Assembly (NCBI RefSeq): GCF_000720635.1
Contig: NZ_JOCF01000029.1
Span: 18,154-82,153 of the forward strand
Length of the DNA stretch: 64,000 nt
Source: Streptomyces sp. NRRL WC-3742
GTDB taxonomy: Bacteria > Actinomycetota > Actinomycetes > Streptomycetales > Streptomycetaceae
Direction of reading: 5' to 3'
How positions within the stretch are numbered: position 1 is the stretch's first letter; each line of letters opens with the position of its first letter. The notes beneath the pieces were generated by a model. The model was not told where the DNA came from, searched no databases, and saw only the letters and a program-made list of their open reading frames with translations. The position numbers were made by a program, and so were the translations under genes. This document shows positions 17,923 to 26,741 of the stretch, one piece after another.

Positions 17923-18372
17923 GGGGAAGCAGTGCCCTTCTGGGGGTGTCCGGTGGTGCGCGCTCGGTGGTGCGTGCGGATTCCATCGGGGGCAACTGGT
18001 GTTCCCCCGGGATTGTTCCCGCCGTTCGAGGGAATCTGCTTCGGCCCGTCAGGCTCTTGACCTGCGCATGAAGGGACCGCGTCGGGGCCCCGAATCGCCG
18101 GAGGAACTTCCGGTGCGTGGCCGGTGGGGCGGAAGTGCTGTGTGGGTTTGGTGTCGATGGGTGGGAATAACCCCTTGCACTGCTCACAATGCGATTGGCA
18201 GTCTCGCGGCCACAGCCTCCTGAGACCCGGGCCCCTTCGCGCCCTGCCCATGCTCACCCGGTGCCCCACCCCGGGATCGATGACGCGCGCCCGCCGCCCC
18301 ACGCGTTCGGCCGCCGTCCGCAGCTCTCACGACAGAGCTCCCGTACATCCCAACCTTCCGCATCGGAGTGCC
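17923..18372. other. 450-nt intergenic region between divergent AKR and ABC exporter genes
   Basis: No gene is supported. It should hold both divergent promoters, but I could not identify convincing -35/-10 pairs. A locally less GC-rich stretch at 18150-18205 (TTGCAC near 18175) is the most likely promoter zone for the exporter. No long inverted repeats seen. Confidence 0.4.
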
Positions 18373-20163
18373 ATGTTGCTCACCTCCCTGCCATCGGCCG
18401 ATCCCGGCCCACCCGACCTGAGCTCGCCCGCCGCCTTCCTGCGCCGCCTCAGGCACGGCCAGCGGCGCGGGCAGACGCTCGCCACCTGCTGGGCCCTGCT
18501 GGAGATGGGCGGCAAGGCGTCGCTGCCGGTCCCGCTCGGGCTCGGCGTCCAGGCCGCCGCCGAGGGCGACACGGCCGGGATCTGGCGGGCCGCGGGCCTC
18601 GTGCTCCTGCTCGCCGTCCTCGGCGCCGCCGGAGCCGTCCTGCTGCACCGTCAGGCCATCTGGAACTGGATCGACGCCGCCTGCCAGGTGCGGCAGTTGG
18701 TGGCCCGCCGGGCCTCCGCCCTCGGCGCCGGGCTCTCCCGCCGGATCGCCACCGGGGAGGCCGTCGCCGTCGGCGGCGGGGACGTCGAACGGATCGCCTG
18801 GTACGTCGAGCTGGTCGCCCGGGTGCGGGGCGCGGTGATCACCTGGCTGGCCGTCAGTACCACCGTGCTCGTGGTCGAACCCGGCCTGGGCGTCTGGGTG
18901 TTGCTCGGGGTGCCGGTGCTGGCCGTCTCCATGTGGCCGCTGATCGGCCCCTTCGAGCGGCGCTACGAGCGCCAGCGCGCCTACGGCGGCCGGGCCACCG
19001 AACTGGCCGCCGACACCGTGGCCGGCCTGCGCGTGCTGCGCGGCATCGGCGGCGAGGAGCTGTTCCTGCAGCGCTACCGCGCCGCCTCCCAGGAGGTGCG
19101 CGCCGCGGCCGTCCGCTCCGCCCGCTTCTCCTCCCTGATGCAGGCTCAGCAGGTGCTGCTGCCGGGCCTGTTCGTGGTCGGCGTCACCTGGTACGGCGCC
19201 CGGCTGGTGGCCGACGGGGAGCTGGCCGTCGGCACCCTGATCGCCGTCTACGGCGCCACCGCCTACCTGGCGGCCCCGCTGCGCATCCTCGGCGAGGCCG
19301 CCCACGCCTGGAGCGTGGCCCGGGTCTCCGCCGGACGGGCCGTGCGGGTGCTCTCGCTCAGGCGGACCGGCAGCCCGGGCGACGCCGTGCTGATACGGCC
19401 CGAGAAGGGCGACCTGCACGACCCGGAGACCGGACTCACCGCCCGGGCGGGGGAGTTGACTGCCGTGGTCTGCGGGGACCCGGACTTCGCCGGCGTCCTC
19501 GCCGAGCGCCTCGGCGGGCACGTCCCCCTCGGCGAGGGCGAGACGCCCCCGCCCTCCGTACGGCTCGGCGGGACGGACCTGGACGCGGTGCCGCTCGCCG
19601 AGGCCAGGGAGGCGGTGCTGGTGCAGGACAAGGAGCCGGTGCTGCTCTCCGGCACGCTGGGCGAGCTGTTCGACATCCCCTCCTCGGGGCGGGTGCCGGT
19701 GGCCGAGGCCCTGGCCGCCACCCGCTGCGACGACGTCCTGCACGCCCTCGCGGCCGCGGGCGCCGTCCGCGACGGGGACGCCATGGGCGCCCGGATCGCC
19801 GAGCGCGGGCGCTCGCTGTCGGGCGGGCAGCGCCAGCGGCTCGCCCTGGCGCGCTCGGTGCTGGCCGACCCGCCGGTGCTCGTCCTGGACGAGCCCACCA
19901 GCGCGGTGGACGCCCACACCGAGTCGCGGATCGCCGCCGGGCTGCGCGGCGTGCGAGCCGGGCGCACCACCGTGGTGTTCGCCACCAGCCCGCTGCTGCT
20001 CGACCAGGCGGACCGGGTGGTGCTGCTGCGCGGCGGCCGGGCCGTCGCCGCGGGGCGCCACGGCGAGCTGATGCGGGCGGAGCCCGCCTACCGGGCGGTG
20101 GTCGCCCGGGACGAGGAACCGGCGCCGGCGAACGGCGCGCGGACCGTGAGGAGGACGTCGTGA
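18373..20163 (+). CDS. ABC exporter half-transporter A, degenerate Walker A
   Basis: 596 residues: about six membrane helices (residues 40-310) followed by a nucleotide-binding domain. The Walker A position reads VVCGDPDFAGVLAERLGG (from about 366) with no GxxxxGK[ST], and the switch His is missing (FATSPLLL at 536-543). The signature LSGGQRQRLALARSVL (482 on) and Walker B VLVLDEPTSAVD are intact. This is the pattern of the degenerate partner of a heterodimeric exporter. It overlaps gene B by 4 nt. The ATG at 18373 has GGAGTG upstream. Substrate unknown; it could export a peptide, lipid or drug. Confidence 0.85.
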   Translation: MLLTSLPSADPGPPDLSSPAAFLRRLRHGQRRGQTLATCWALLEMGGKASLPVPLGLGVQAAAEGDTAGIWRAAGLVLLLAVLGAAGAVLLHRQAIWNWIDAACQVRQLVARRASALGAGLSRRIATGEAVAVGGGDVERIAWYVELVARVRGAVITWLAVSTTVLVVEPGLGVWVLLGVPVLAVSMWPLIGPFERRYERQRAYGGRATELAADTVAGLRVLRGIGGEELFLQRYRAASQEVRAAAVRSARFSSLMQAQQVLLPGLFVVGVTWYGARLVADGELAVGTLIAVYGATAYLAAPLRILGEAAHAWSVARVSAGRAVRVLSLRRTGSPGDAVLIRPEKGDLHDPETGLTARAGELTAVVCGDPDFAGVLAERLGGHVPLGEGETPPPSVRLGGTDLDAVPLAEAREAVLVQDKEPVLLSGTLGELFDIPSSGRVPVAEALAATRCDDVLHALAAAGAVRDGDAMGARIAERGRSLSGGQRQRLALARSVLADPPVLVLDEPTSAVDAHTESRIAAGLRGVRAGRTTVVFATSPLLLDQADRVVLLRGGRAVAAGRHGELMRAEPAYRAVVARDEEPAPANGARTVRRTS

Positions 20164-21932
20164 AGCCGCCGCTGAGGCACGACCGGGAGCCGGCCACCAC
20201 CCTGCCGGTCGGCTCCCCGGCCGCCGTGCGCGGGTACCTGCGGGTGCTCACCAGGCGCCACCGCCTGGGGTTCTCCGCCGTGGTGGGGCTGCACTCGGTC
20301 GCCACCCTGGCCGGGCTCGTCGGCCCCTGGGTGCTCGGCACCCTGGTCGAGTCCCTGGCCGCCGGCACCACCGAGGCGGCCATCTCCTCGGCCGTCGGCT
20401 GGTACCTGGCCGCGCTGCTGGTGCAGGCCGCGTTCACCGGGTGGTCGCGCATGCGCGGCGCCGTCCTCGGCGAGCGGGTGCTCGCCGACCTGCGGGAGGA
20501 CTTCCTGGTCCGCTCGGTCACCCTGCCCACCGGCGTGCTGGAGCGGGCCGGCACCGGGGACCTCGTCTCCCGGGGCACCACCGACATCGACCGGCTGGAC
20601 AAGTCCGTCCGCGAGGCCCTGCCCGAACTGGCCGTCGCGCTCGTCTCCCTGCTGCTCCTGCTGGGCGCGCTGCTGGTCACCGCCCCGCCGCTGGCGCTCA
20701 CCGCGCTCACGGGCCTGCCGCTGCTCGTCCTCGTCACCCGGTGGTACTTCCGGCGCGCGCCGCAGTCCTACCGCAGCGAGTCGGCCGCGCACGCCGAGGT
20801 GAGCAACGTCCTCGTCGAGACGGTGGACGCCGGGCGCACCGTCGAGGCGCTGCGCCTGGGCGACCGCCGCGTACGGCTGATGGACCGCAAGCTCGGCGAG
20901 TGGGTCGCCTGGGAGCGGTACACGCTGTGGCTGCGCTCGGTCTGGTTCCCGAGCATCGACGCGGTCTACGCCTCGGCGCTGCTGGCCACCCTCGTGCTGG
21001 GCGCCCTGTTCACCCTGCGCGGCTGGATCACCGTGGGCCAGCTGACCTCCGGCGTGCTCTACGTCCAGATGCTGACCGGCCCGGTGGACCTGATCCTGCG
21101 CTGGCTCGACGAACTGCAGATCGGGCAGGCGTCGCTGGCCCGGCTGGTGGGCGTGCAGGAGGTGCCCGAGCACGAGGGGGACGAGAACCTGCACCCGGAC
21201 GGCCGCAGGGTCGAGGCCCGGGACGTGCGGTTCGGCTACCGCGAGGGCGTCGACGTGCTGCACGGGATCTCCCTGGACGTCGCGCCGGGCAGTCGCGTCG
21301 CCCTGGTGGGCCCCTCCGGCGCGGGCAAGTCCACCCTCGGCCGGCTGCTGGCCGGGATCTACGCCCCCGGCCGGGGCAGTGTGACGCTCGGCGGCGCGCC
21401 GCTGGCCGGCATGCCGGCCGAGCGGGTGCGCGCCGAGGTCGCCCTCGTCAACCAGGAGCACCACGTGTTCGTCGGCACCCTGCGGGACAACCTGCGCCTG
21501 GCCGCGCCGGGGGCCGACGACACCGAGCTGCGTGCGGCGCTCGACGCGGTGGACGCCGGCGACTGGGCGCAGGCGCTGCCGAAGGGCCTGGACACCGAGG
21601 TCGGCTCCGGAGGCGCCTCGCTGACGCCGCCGCAGGCGCAGCAGCTCGCCCTGGCCCGGCTGGTGCTGGCCGATCCGCACACCCTCGTGCTGGACGAGGC
21701 CACCTCGCTGCTGGACCCGCGGGCCGCCCGCCACCTGGAGCGCTCGCTCTCCAAGGTGCTGGAGGGGCGCACCGTCATCGCCATCGCCCACCGGCTGCAC
21801 ACCGCGCACGACGCGGACGTGATCGCGGTGGTCGAGGCCGGGCGGATCAGCGAGTACGGCAGCCACGCGGAGCTGGTCGCGGCCGGCGGCCCGTACGCGG
21901 CGCTGTGGCGCTCCTGGCGGGACGAGGGGTAG
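20160..21932 (+). CDS. ABC exporter half-transporter B, degenerate signature
   Basis: 590 residues: a membrane domain of about six helices, then an ATPase. Walker A GPSGAGKST (384-392), Walker B TLVLDEATSLLD and the switch His (H544 in IAIAHRLHTAHD) are canonical, but the signature is LTPPQAQQLALARLVL (488 on) instead of LSGGQ. Paired with half A, the dimer would have one intact site (B Walker motifs plus A signature) and one dead site (A Walker A plus B signature). The GTG start overlaps the upstream stop by 4 nt. Confidence 0.87.
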   Translation: MKPPLRHDREPATTLPVGSPAAVRGYLRVLTRRHRLGFSAVVGLHSVATLAGLVGPWVLGTLVESLAAGTTEAAISSAVGWYLAALLVQAAFTGWSRMRGAVLGERVLADLREDFLVRSVTLPTGVLERAGTGDLVSRGTTDIDRLDKSVREALPELAVALVSLLLLLGALLVTAPPLALTALTGLPLLVLVTRWYFRRAPQSYRSESAAHAEVSNVLVETVDAGRTVEALRLGDRRVRLMDRKLGEWVAWERYTLWLRSVWFPSIDAVYASALLATLVLGALFTLRGWITVGQLTSGVLYVQMLTGPVDLILRWLDELQIGQASLARLVGVQEVPEHEGDENLHPDGRRVEARDVRFGYREGVDVLHGISLDVAPGSRVALVGPSGAGKSTLGRLLAGIYAPGRGSVTLGGAPLAGMPAERVRAEVALVNQEHHVFVGTLRDNLRLAAPGADDTELRAALDAVDAGDWAQALPKGLDTEVGSGGASLTPPQAQQLALARLVLADPHTLVLDEATSLLDPRAARHLERSLSKVLEGRTVIAIAHRLHTAHDADVIAVVEAGRISEYGSHAELVAAGGPYAALWRSWRDEG

Positions 21933-21985
21933 GACCGGGGTCCCGCGGACGGTGCGGCGTCCGCGGAGTTCGTCCCTCGCACGGA

Positions 21986-22030
21986 TTTCAAACCTGCGCA
22001 TCTCAAACCTGCGCGTCTCAAACCTGAGCG
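21986..22030. repeat. Three 15-bp direct repeats upstream of lapA
   Basis: Three back-to-back units of TCTCAAACCTGCGCR (21986-22000, 22001-22015, 22016-22030) with 1-2 changes each, 88 nt before the LapA-like start. AT-richer than the surroundings. They could be binding sites or a slipped-strand repeat. Confidence 0.85.
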
Positions 22031-22117
22031 GGGCCGGATTGCCCCGTGCGGGTTACACCTCGGCCCCGGAGGGCGCGTAATCGGGCAAAACGTGGGCAAG
22101 GCCCGCAGACTGCTCCG

Positions 22118-22363
22118 GTGACCAAGATTTCAGACGGTTCGTCCGGTTCCCAGCGCAGCGAGATCGGCGGGATCCCCACCCGGTGGATCGGGATCGGCGT
22201 GATCGTGATCCTCGCCGTGTGGTTCCTGTTCGCCAACCTCGACAAGGTGAAGATCCAGTTCTGGGTGTTCACCGTGACGGCGCCGCTGTGGATCGCGCTG
22301 CTGGCCACCCTGGTCGCCGGCGCCGCACTGGGCTGGCTGCTGAAGGGGCGGCGCAACCGGTGA
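22118..22363 (+). CDS. LapA-domain (DUF1049-like) small membrane protein
   Basis: 81 residues. Two hydrophobic helices (about 19-37 and 50-70) separated by FANLDKVKIQFWVFTVTAPLW, with a basic end (KGRRNR). The AN...V...F....A...W pattern is characteristic of LapA/DUF1049 proteins, linked to envelope assembly in Gram-negatives and of unknown role in actinobacteria. The GTG start at 22118 has a poor RBS. Its stop overlaps the start of the following amino-acid transporter ATPase by 4 nt. Confidence 0.75.
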   Translation: MTKISDGSSGSQRSEIGGIPTRWIGIGVIVILAVWFLFANLDKVKIQFWVFTVTAPLWIALLATLVAGAALGWLLKGRRNR

Positions 22364-23139
22364 CCACGGACCCCGGGCCGGCCGCGGCCGGCGCCTCCGC
22401 CTTCACCCCGCTGATCGAACTGCGGGGCGTCAACAAGCACTTCGGGGACCTGCACGTGCTGCAGGACATCGAGCTGACCGTGGGCCGCGGCGAGGTCGTC
22501 GTCGTCATCGGCCCCTCCGGCTCCGGCAAGTCCACGCTGTGCCGGGCGATCAACCGCCTGGAGCCGATCGAGCGGGGCACCATCCTGATCGACGGCGAGC
22601 CGCTGCCCGAGGAGGGCAAGGGGCTGGCGAAGCTGCGCGCCGAGGTCGGCATGGTCTTCCAGTCCTTCAACCTGTTCGCGCACAAGACCGTGCTGCAGAA
22701 CGTCTCGCTCGCCCAGATCAAGGTGCGCGGGCGGGCCAGGGCCGAGGCGGACACCAAGTCCCGCGCCCTGCTGGAGCGGGTGGGCCTGGCCTCGCAGGCC
22801 GACAAGTACCCGGCGCAGCTGTCCGGCGGCCAGCAGCAGCGCGTGGCGATCGCCCGGGCGCTGGCGATGGACCCCAAGGCGCTGCTGTTCGACGAGCCCA
22901 CCTCGGCCCTCGACCCCGAGATGATCAACGAGGTGCTGGACGTCATGCGCCAACTCGCCCACGAGGGCATGACGATGGTCGTGGTGACCCACGAGATGGG
23001 CTTCGCCCGGGCCTCCGCGAACCGGGTGGTGTTCATGGCGGACGGCCGGATCGTCGAGGACCGCGCCCCGGAGGACTTCTTCGGCGCCCCGGAGAGCGAA
23101 CGCGCCCGGGACTTCCTGTCCAAGATCCTGAAGCACTGA
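22360..23139 (+). CDS. gluA: Polar amino-acid ABC importer ATPase, GluA/GlnQ type
   Basis: 259 residues. Energises import of glutamate, glutamine or a related polar amino acid. Walker A GPSGSGKST, Q-loop FQSFNLFAHKT, signature LSGGQQQRVAIARALAM, Walker B LLFDEPTSALDPEM, switch His in VVTHEMGFARA: all canonical. The HAAT-specific C-terminus FFGAPESERARDFLSKIL is present. GTG start overlapping lapA. First of four genes in the order ATPase, binding protein, permease, permease, as in the glu operons of Corynebacterium and Streptomyces. Confidence 0.9.
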   Translation: MTTDPGPAAAGASAFTPLIELRGVNKHFGDLHVLQDIELTVGRGEVVVVIGPSGSGKSTLCRAINRLEPIERGTILIDGEPLPEEGKGLAKLRAEVGMVFQSFNLFAHKTVLQNVSLAQIKVRGRARAEADTKSRALLERVGLASQADKYPAQLSGGQQQRVAIARALAMDPKALLFDEPTSALDPEMINEVLDVMRQLAHEGMTMVVVTHEMGFARASANRVVFMADGRIVEDRAPEDFFGAPESERARDFLSKILKH

Positions 23140-23149
23140 GGCGGGCGCC

Positions 23150-24076
23150 GTGAACCGTACGAGGACGCCCTCGCGCGCCCGCGCGCTCGCCGCCGCCCTG
23201 CTGGCCACCTCGCTGGTCGCCGCACTGGCGGCCGGCTGCGGCAAGGCCGGCACCCCGCCGCCCAAGGGCCCGCAGCCCAGCGCCCTGCCCACCTACCAGG
23301 TGCAGGACGCGGCGAGGATCACCGGATCCTCGACGCTGGACGCCGCGCGGAGCCGGGGCCACCTGGTGGTCGGGGCCAAGGAGGACCAGCCGTACCTGGG
23401 CCAGAAGAACCCGGCCACCGGCGTGTACTCCGGGTTCGACATCGAGATCGCCAAGATGCTCGCCGCCTCGCTCGGCTTCCCGCCCGACAAGGTGCAGTTC
23501 AGGACCATCGCCTCGGCCAACCGCGAGACCGCGCTGCAGAACGGCCAGGTGGACTACTACGTCGGCACGTACACCATCAACGACAACCGCAAGAAGCTGG
23601 TCGGCTTCGCCGGTCCGTACTTCGTCGCCGGGCAGTCGCTGCTGGTGCGCAAGAACGACAAGGCCATCCACGGGCCGCAGGACCTGAACGGCAAGAAGGT
23701 GTGCTCGGCCGCCGGGTCCACGCCCTACCAGCGCATCAAGTCGACCTACCCCGAGGCGCACCTGATCGGCTACGACACCTACTCGGCCTGCGTGGACAAC
23801 CTGATCACCGACCAGGTCGACGCCGTCACCACCGACAACGCGATCCTGCTCGGCTACGCCGCCAAGGCGCCGGACGAGCTCAAGGTCGTCGGGCCGCTGT
23901 TCTCCTCCGAGCCGTACGGCGTCGGGACCCCGAAGAACGACACCGTGCTCCGCGGGGCCCTGAACGACGCGCTGGCCGCGCACGAGCAGAACGGCGACTG
24001 GAAGAAGGCGTTCGACGCCACCCTCGGACTGTCGGGGGAACCCGCGCCCAACCCGCCGCAGATCAACCGGTACTGA
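23150..24076 (+). CDS. gluB: Glutamate-type solute-binding lipoprotein
   Basis: 308 residues. Extracellular lipid-anchored receptor of the importer. Basic N-region, hydrophobic core and lipobox LAAGC with lipidated Cys30. The mature part has the family-3 binding-protein pattern: GVYSGFDIEIAKMLAASLGF, NRETALQNGQVDYYVGTYTINDNR (nucleophile-free ligand pocket), QSLLVRK and VDAVTTDNAILLGYA. The start is GTG at 23150, 10 nt after gluA, with GAGGCGGG as RBS. Confidence 0.9.
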   Translation: MNRTRTPSRARALAAALLATSLVAALAAGCGKAGTPPPKGPQPSALPTYQVQDAARITGSSTLDAARSRGHLVVGAKEDQPYLGQKNPATGVYSGFDIEIAKMLAASLGFPPDKVQFRTIASANRETALQNGQVDYYVGTYTINDNRKKLVGFAGPYFVAGQSLLVRKNDKAIHGPQDLNGKKVCSAAGSTPYQRIKSTYPEAHLIGYDTYSACVDNLITDQVDAVTTDNAILLGYAAKAPDELKVVGPLFSSEPYGVGTPKNDTVLRGALNDALAAHEQNGDWKKAFDATLGLSGEPAPNPPQINRY

Positions 24077-24088
24077 GAGGGCCGCTCC

Positions 24089-24733
24089 GTGAAAACGCTG
24101 ACCGACAACTGGTCGACCTACTGGGACGGCTTCCTCGGCACGCTCTCGCTCTTCGCGGTGAGCGGCGTGCTGTCGCTGGTGCTCGGCGTGCTGATCGCGG
24201 GCTTCCGGGTCTCGCCGGTGCGCCCGCTGCGGCTCTTCGGGACGGTCTGGGTGACCGTCCTGCGCAACACCCCGCTGACCCTGCTGTTCTTCATCGTGGT
24301 GCTGGGCCTGCCGAGGTTCCACATCACGCTGCCCTTCTACACCTTCGCGGTGCTGGCGCTGGGCTGCTACACCTCGGCCTTCGTCTGCGAGGCGATGCGC
24401 TCGGGCATCAACACCGTGCCCACCGGGCAGGGCGAGGCGGCGCGCAGCCTCGGCATGAACTTCGGCCAGACGATGGGCCTGGTGGTGCTGCCGCAGGCGT
24501 ACCGCTCGGTCGTGGCGCCGATCGGCAGCGTGATGATCGCCCTGGCGAAGAACACCGCGATCGCCGGCTCGTTCAGCGTCACCGAACTGCTGGGCAGCTA
24601 CCGGACGATCAACGAGCTGGGCTACAGCATCATCTGGACCTTCTTCTGGATCGCCGTCGGCTACCTGGTCATCACCCTGGCCGTCAGCGCCGTCTTCAAC
24701 CTGCTGGAACGACGAGTGGCGGTGTCCCGATGA
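24089..24733 (+). CDS. gluC: Amino-acid ABC importer permease 1
   Basis: 214 residues, about five membrane helices. His/Glu/Gln/Arg/opine-family permease. VTVLRNTPLTLLFFIVVLGLP and AFVCEAMRSGINTVPTGQGEAARSLGM (the EAA-type loop that contacts GluA) are standard. The start is GTG at 24089 after GAGAGGG. It overlaps the second permease by 4 nt. Confidence 0.9.
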   Translation: MKTLTDNWSTYWDGFLGTLSLFAVSGVLSLVLGVLIAGFRVSPVRPLRLFGTVWVTVLRNTPLTLLFFIVVLGLPRFHITLPFYTFAVLALGCYTSAFVCEAMRSGINTVPTGQGEAARSLGMNFGQTMGLVVLPQAYRSVVAPIGSVMIALAKNTAIAGSFSVTELLGSYRTINELGYSIIWTFFWIAVGYLVITLAVSAVFNLLERRVAVSR

Positions 24734-25599
24734 CGGTCGAATCCTCGGCGCTGTACGACATCCCCGGCCCGAAGGCGCTGGCCCGCCACCGGCTGTACGG
24801 CGGGATCGCGCTGCTGCTGATCGCGGCGCTGATCGGCTGGGTCGTCTACATGCTGTTCCACACCCACCAGTTCACGTACGCCAAGTGGGAGCCCTTCGAG
24901 TACCGGGGCGTGCAGGACCTCCTGCTGCGCGGGCTCGGCAACACCCTGCAGGCGTTCGGCTGGACGGTGCTGTTCGCGCTGCCCTTCGGCGCGCTGTTCG
25001 CGGCCGGGCGGCTGTCCGACCACCGGGTGGTGCGCTGGTTCTCCGGGCTGGTGGTGGAGTTCTTCCGGGCCATGCCGCTGCTGGTGATGATCTTCTTCGT
25101 GTTCGTGGCGCTCAAGGTGCAGCCGCTGTGGGCGCTGGTGGCGGGCCTGGTCCTCTACAACGGCTCGGTGCTGGCCGAGGTGTTCCGGGCCGGAGTGCTC
25201 GCCGTGCCCAAGGGGCAGCGGGAGGCCGCGTTCGCGCTGGGCATGCGCAAGACGCAGGTGATGACGTACGTGCTGGTGCCGCAGGCCAACCGGGCGATGC
25301 TGCCGGCGATCATCAGCCAGCTGGTGGTGGCGCTCAAGGACACCTCGCTCGGGTTCCTCATCACCTACGAGGAGTTCCTGCACGCGGGCAAGCTGATCGC
25401 CACCAACCTGGACTACGACCTGCCGTTCATCCCGGTGGTGATCGTGATCGCGCCGATCTACATCGGCATGTGTCTGCTGCTGTCCTGGCTCGCCCGGTGG
25501 GTCGAGCGGCGCAGCCGGCGCAGCCCGAGCATGAAGGGCGGGGCGCCGGTGGTGAAGGCCGGGGTCGCGATGGGGCTGCCGCCCTCGGCGCAGCTGTGA
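24730..25599 (+). CDS. gluD: Amino-acid ABC importer permease 2
   Basis: 289 residues. Second membrane subunit. Longer than GluC because of an N-terminal cytosolic segment and one extra helix (about 28-45). The EAA loop AEVFRAGVLAVPKGQREAAFALGMRKTQ and VVALKDTSLGFLITYEEF are characteristic. The ATG overlaps the gluC stop by 4 nt, completing a tightly coupled gluABCD operon. No clear terminator follows. Confidence 0.9.
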   Translation: MTVESSALYDIPGPKALARHRLYGGIALLLIAALIGWVVYMLFHTHQFTYAKWEPFEYRGVQDLLLRGLGNTLQAFGWTVLFALPFGALFAAGRLSDHRVVRWFSGLVVEFFRAMPLLVMIFFVFVALKVQPLWALVAGLVLYNGSVLAEVFRAGVLAVPKGQREAAFALGMRKTQVMTYVLVPQANRAMLPAIISQLVVALKDTSLGFLITYEEFLHAGKLIATNLDYDLPFIPVVIVIAPIYIGMCLLLSWLARWVERRSRRSPSMKGGAPVVKAGVAMGLPPSAQL

Positions 25600-25615
25600 G
25601 GCCGGTCCTGGTGGA

Positions 25616-25637
25616 TATGGTTCGCGGCTGAACCATA
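25616..25637. promoter_or_regulatory. Inverted repeat TATGGTTC-N6-GAACCATA
   Basis: Perfect 8-bp arms at 25616-25623 and 25630-25637, 17 nt after gluD and 100 nt before the LysR gene. It is AT-richer than the flanks. The T-rich/A-rich dyad is compatible with a LysR-type autoregulatory site; a weak terminator for gluABCD is the alternative. Confidence 0.45.
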
Positions 25638-25737
25638 GGTGCGGGTGGGGTCGGGGCGGCCACCTCCAAATTCCTCTTATGATTGCCCGGGCCGGCCGGT
25701 CGCGGGGACCGGCCGTGGACGACCGGGCGGAGGGGCC

Positions 25738-26652
25738 ATGGAGCCGGTGTTCGACTCGCGGCACATCAGGACGTTCCACGAGGTGGTCCGCGCCGGCTCG
25801 TACTCGGCCGCCGCCCGGGAACTCGGCTACACCCAGCCCGCCATCACCCAGCAGATGAAGGCCCTCGAACGTACCGTCGGCGTACCGCTGTTCACCCGCG
25901 CCGGACGCGGACTGCGGCTCACGGAGGCCGGCGAGGCCCTCTCCCGGCACGCCGAGGTCATCCTCGGCAGCCTCTCCGCCGCCCAGCAGCAGCTCGCCGC
26001 CCTCGCCCGGCTGCGCGCCGGGCGGGTGCGGGTCTGCGCCTTCCCCAGCGCCAACGCCACCCTCATACCCGAGGCCATGGCCCGCCTCCTCTCCGAGCAC
26101 CCCGGGGTGCGCGTCGAACTCCTGGAGGCCGAGCCGCCCGACTCCGTCCAGCGGCTGCTGCGCGGGGAGTGCGACATCGCCCTCGCCTTCCGCTACGCCG
26201 GGGCGCCCGGCGAGGTGCCCGAGGGCCTGGACGAGATCCCGCTGATGGAGGACCTGCTCACCGTGCTGCTCCCCGTCGGGCACCCGCTGGGGCGACGGCA
26301 CGCCGTACGGCTGGCGGACCTCGACGGCGAGCGGTGGATCGCCGGCTGCCCGCGCTGCCGGGCCAACCTGCTGCACGTCTGCGCGGAGGAGGGCTTCGCG
26401 CCCGACATCGTCTTCTCCACCGACGACAACCTCGCCGTGCAGAGCCTGGTCGCCGCCGGGGTCGGCATCGCGCTGATGCCCGCGCTGGTGCTCTCCTTCA
26501 TGTGCCACCGCAAGGTCACCGGGCGGGCCGTCGAGCCGCACCTGCGGCGGCAGGTGAGCGCGTACGTGCTGCGCGAGCACCGGCGCATCCCCGCCACCGC
26601 CCTGGTGCTGGACCACCTGCGGCGGGCGGCGGCCAGCCGGGTCGGGTGCTGA
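25738..26652 (+). CDS. LysR-family transcriptional regulator
   Basis: 304 residues. The N-terminal winged helix is SRHIRTFHEVVRAGSYSAAARELGYTQPAITQQMKALERTVG (about 7-48), then a linker helix and a periplasmic-binding-like effector domain from about 92 (RVRVCAFPSANATLIPEAMARL). The Cys-rich stretch IAGCPRCRANLLHVCAEEGF in the effector domain is unusual and could sense thiol or sulfur status. RBS GGAGGGG before the ATG at 25738. The next genes, cysteine dioxygenase and a YeiH-type transporter, are the likely targets. Confidence 0.88.
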   Translation: MEPVFDSRHIRTFHEVVRAGSYSAAARELGYTQPAITQQMKALERTVGVPLFTRAGRGLRLTEAGEALSRHAEVILGSLSAAQQQLAALARLRAGRVRVCAFPSANATLIPEAMARLLSEHPGVRVELLEAEPPDSVQRLLRGECDIALAFRYAGAPGEVPEGLDEIPLMEDLLTVLLPVGHPLGRRHAVRLADLDGERWIAGCPRCRANLLHVCAEEGFAPDIVFSTDDNLAVQSLVAAGVGIALMPALVLSFMCHRKVTGRAVEPHLRRQVSAYVLREHRRIPATALVLDHLRRAAASRVGC

Positions 26653-26664
26653 AGCCTCGCCGCG

Positions 26665-26734
26665 ACCCATAAGCGGCGATGGGGGTTCGGCTTAGAAACC
26701 CTCCTTGGACGTGATAGGTCGGCCAGGCCGAACC
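26665..26734 (+). promoter_or_regulatory. LysR-type dyads in front of the cysteine dioxygenase gene
   Basis: The 89-nt gap holds CCCAT-N8-ATGGG (26666-26683), TAAGC-N15-GCTTA (26670-26694, a T-N-A LysR-like dyad) and GGTTCGGC/GCCGAACC arms at 26684-26691 and 26727-26734. No clear -35/-10. I infer binding by the adjacent LysR regulator. Confidence 0.45.
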
Positions 26735-26741
26735 TGCTCGC

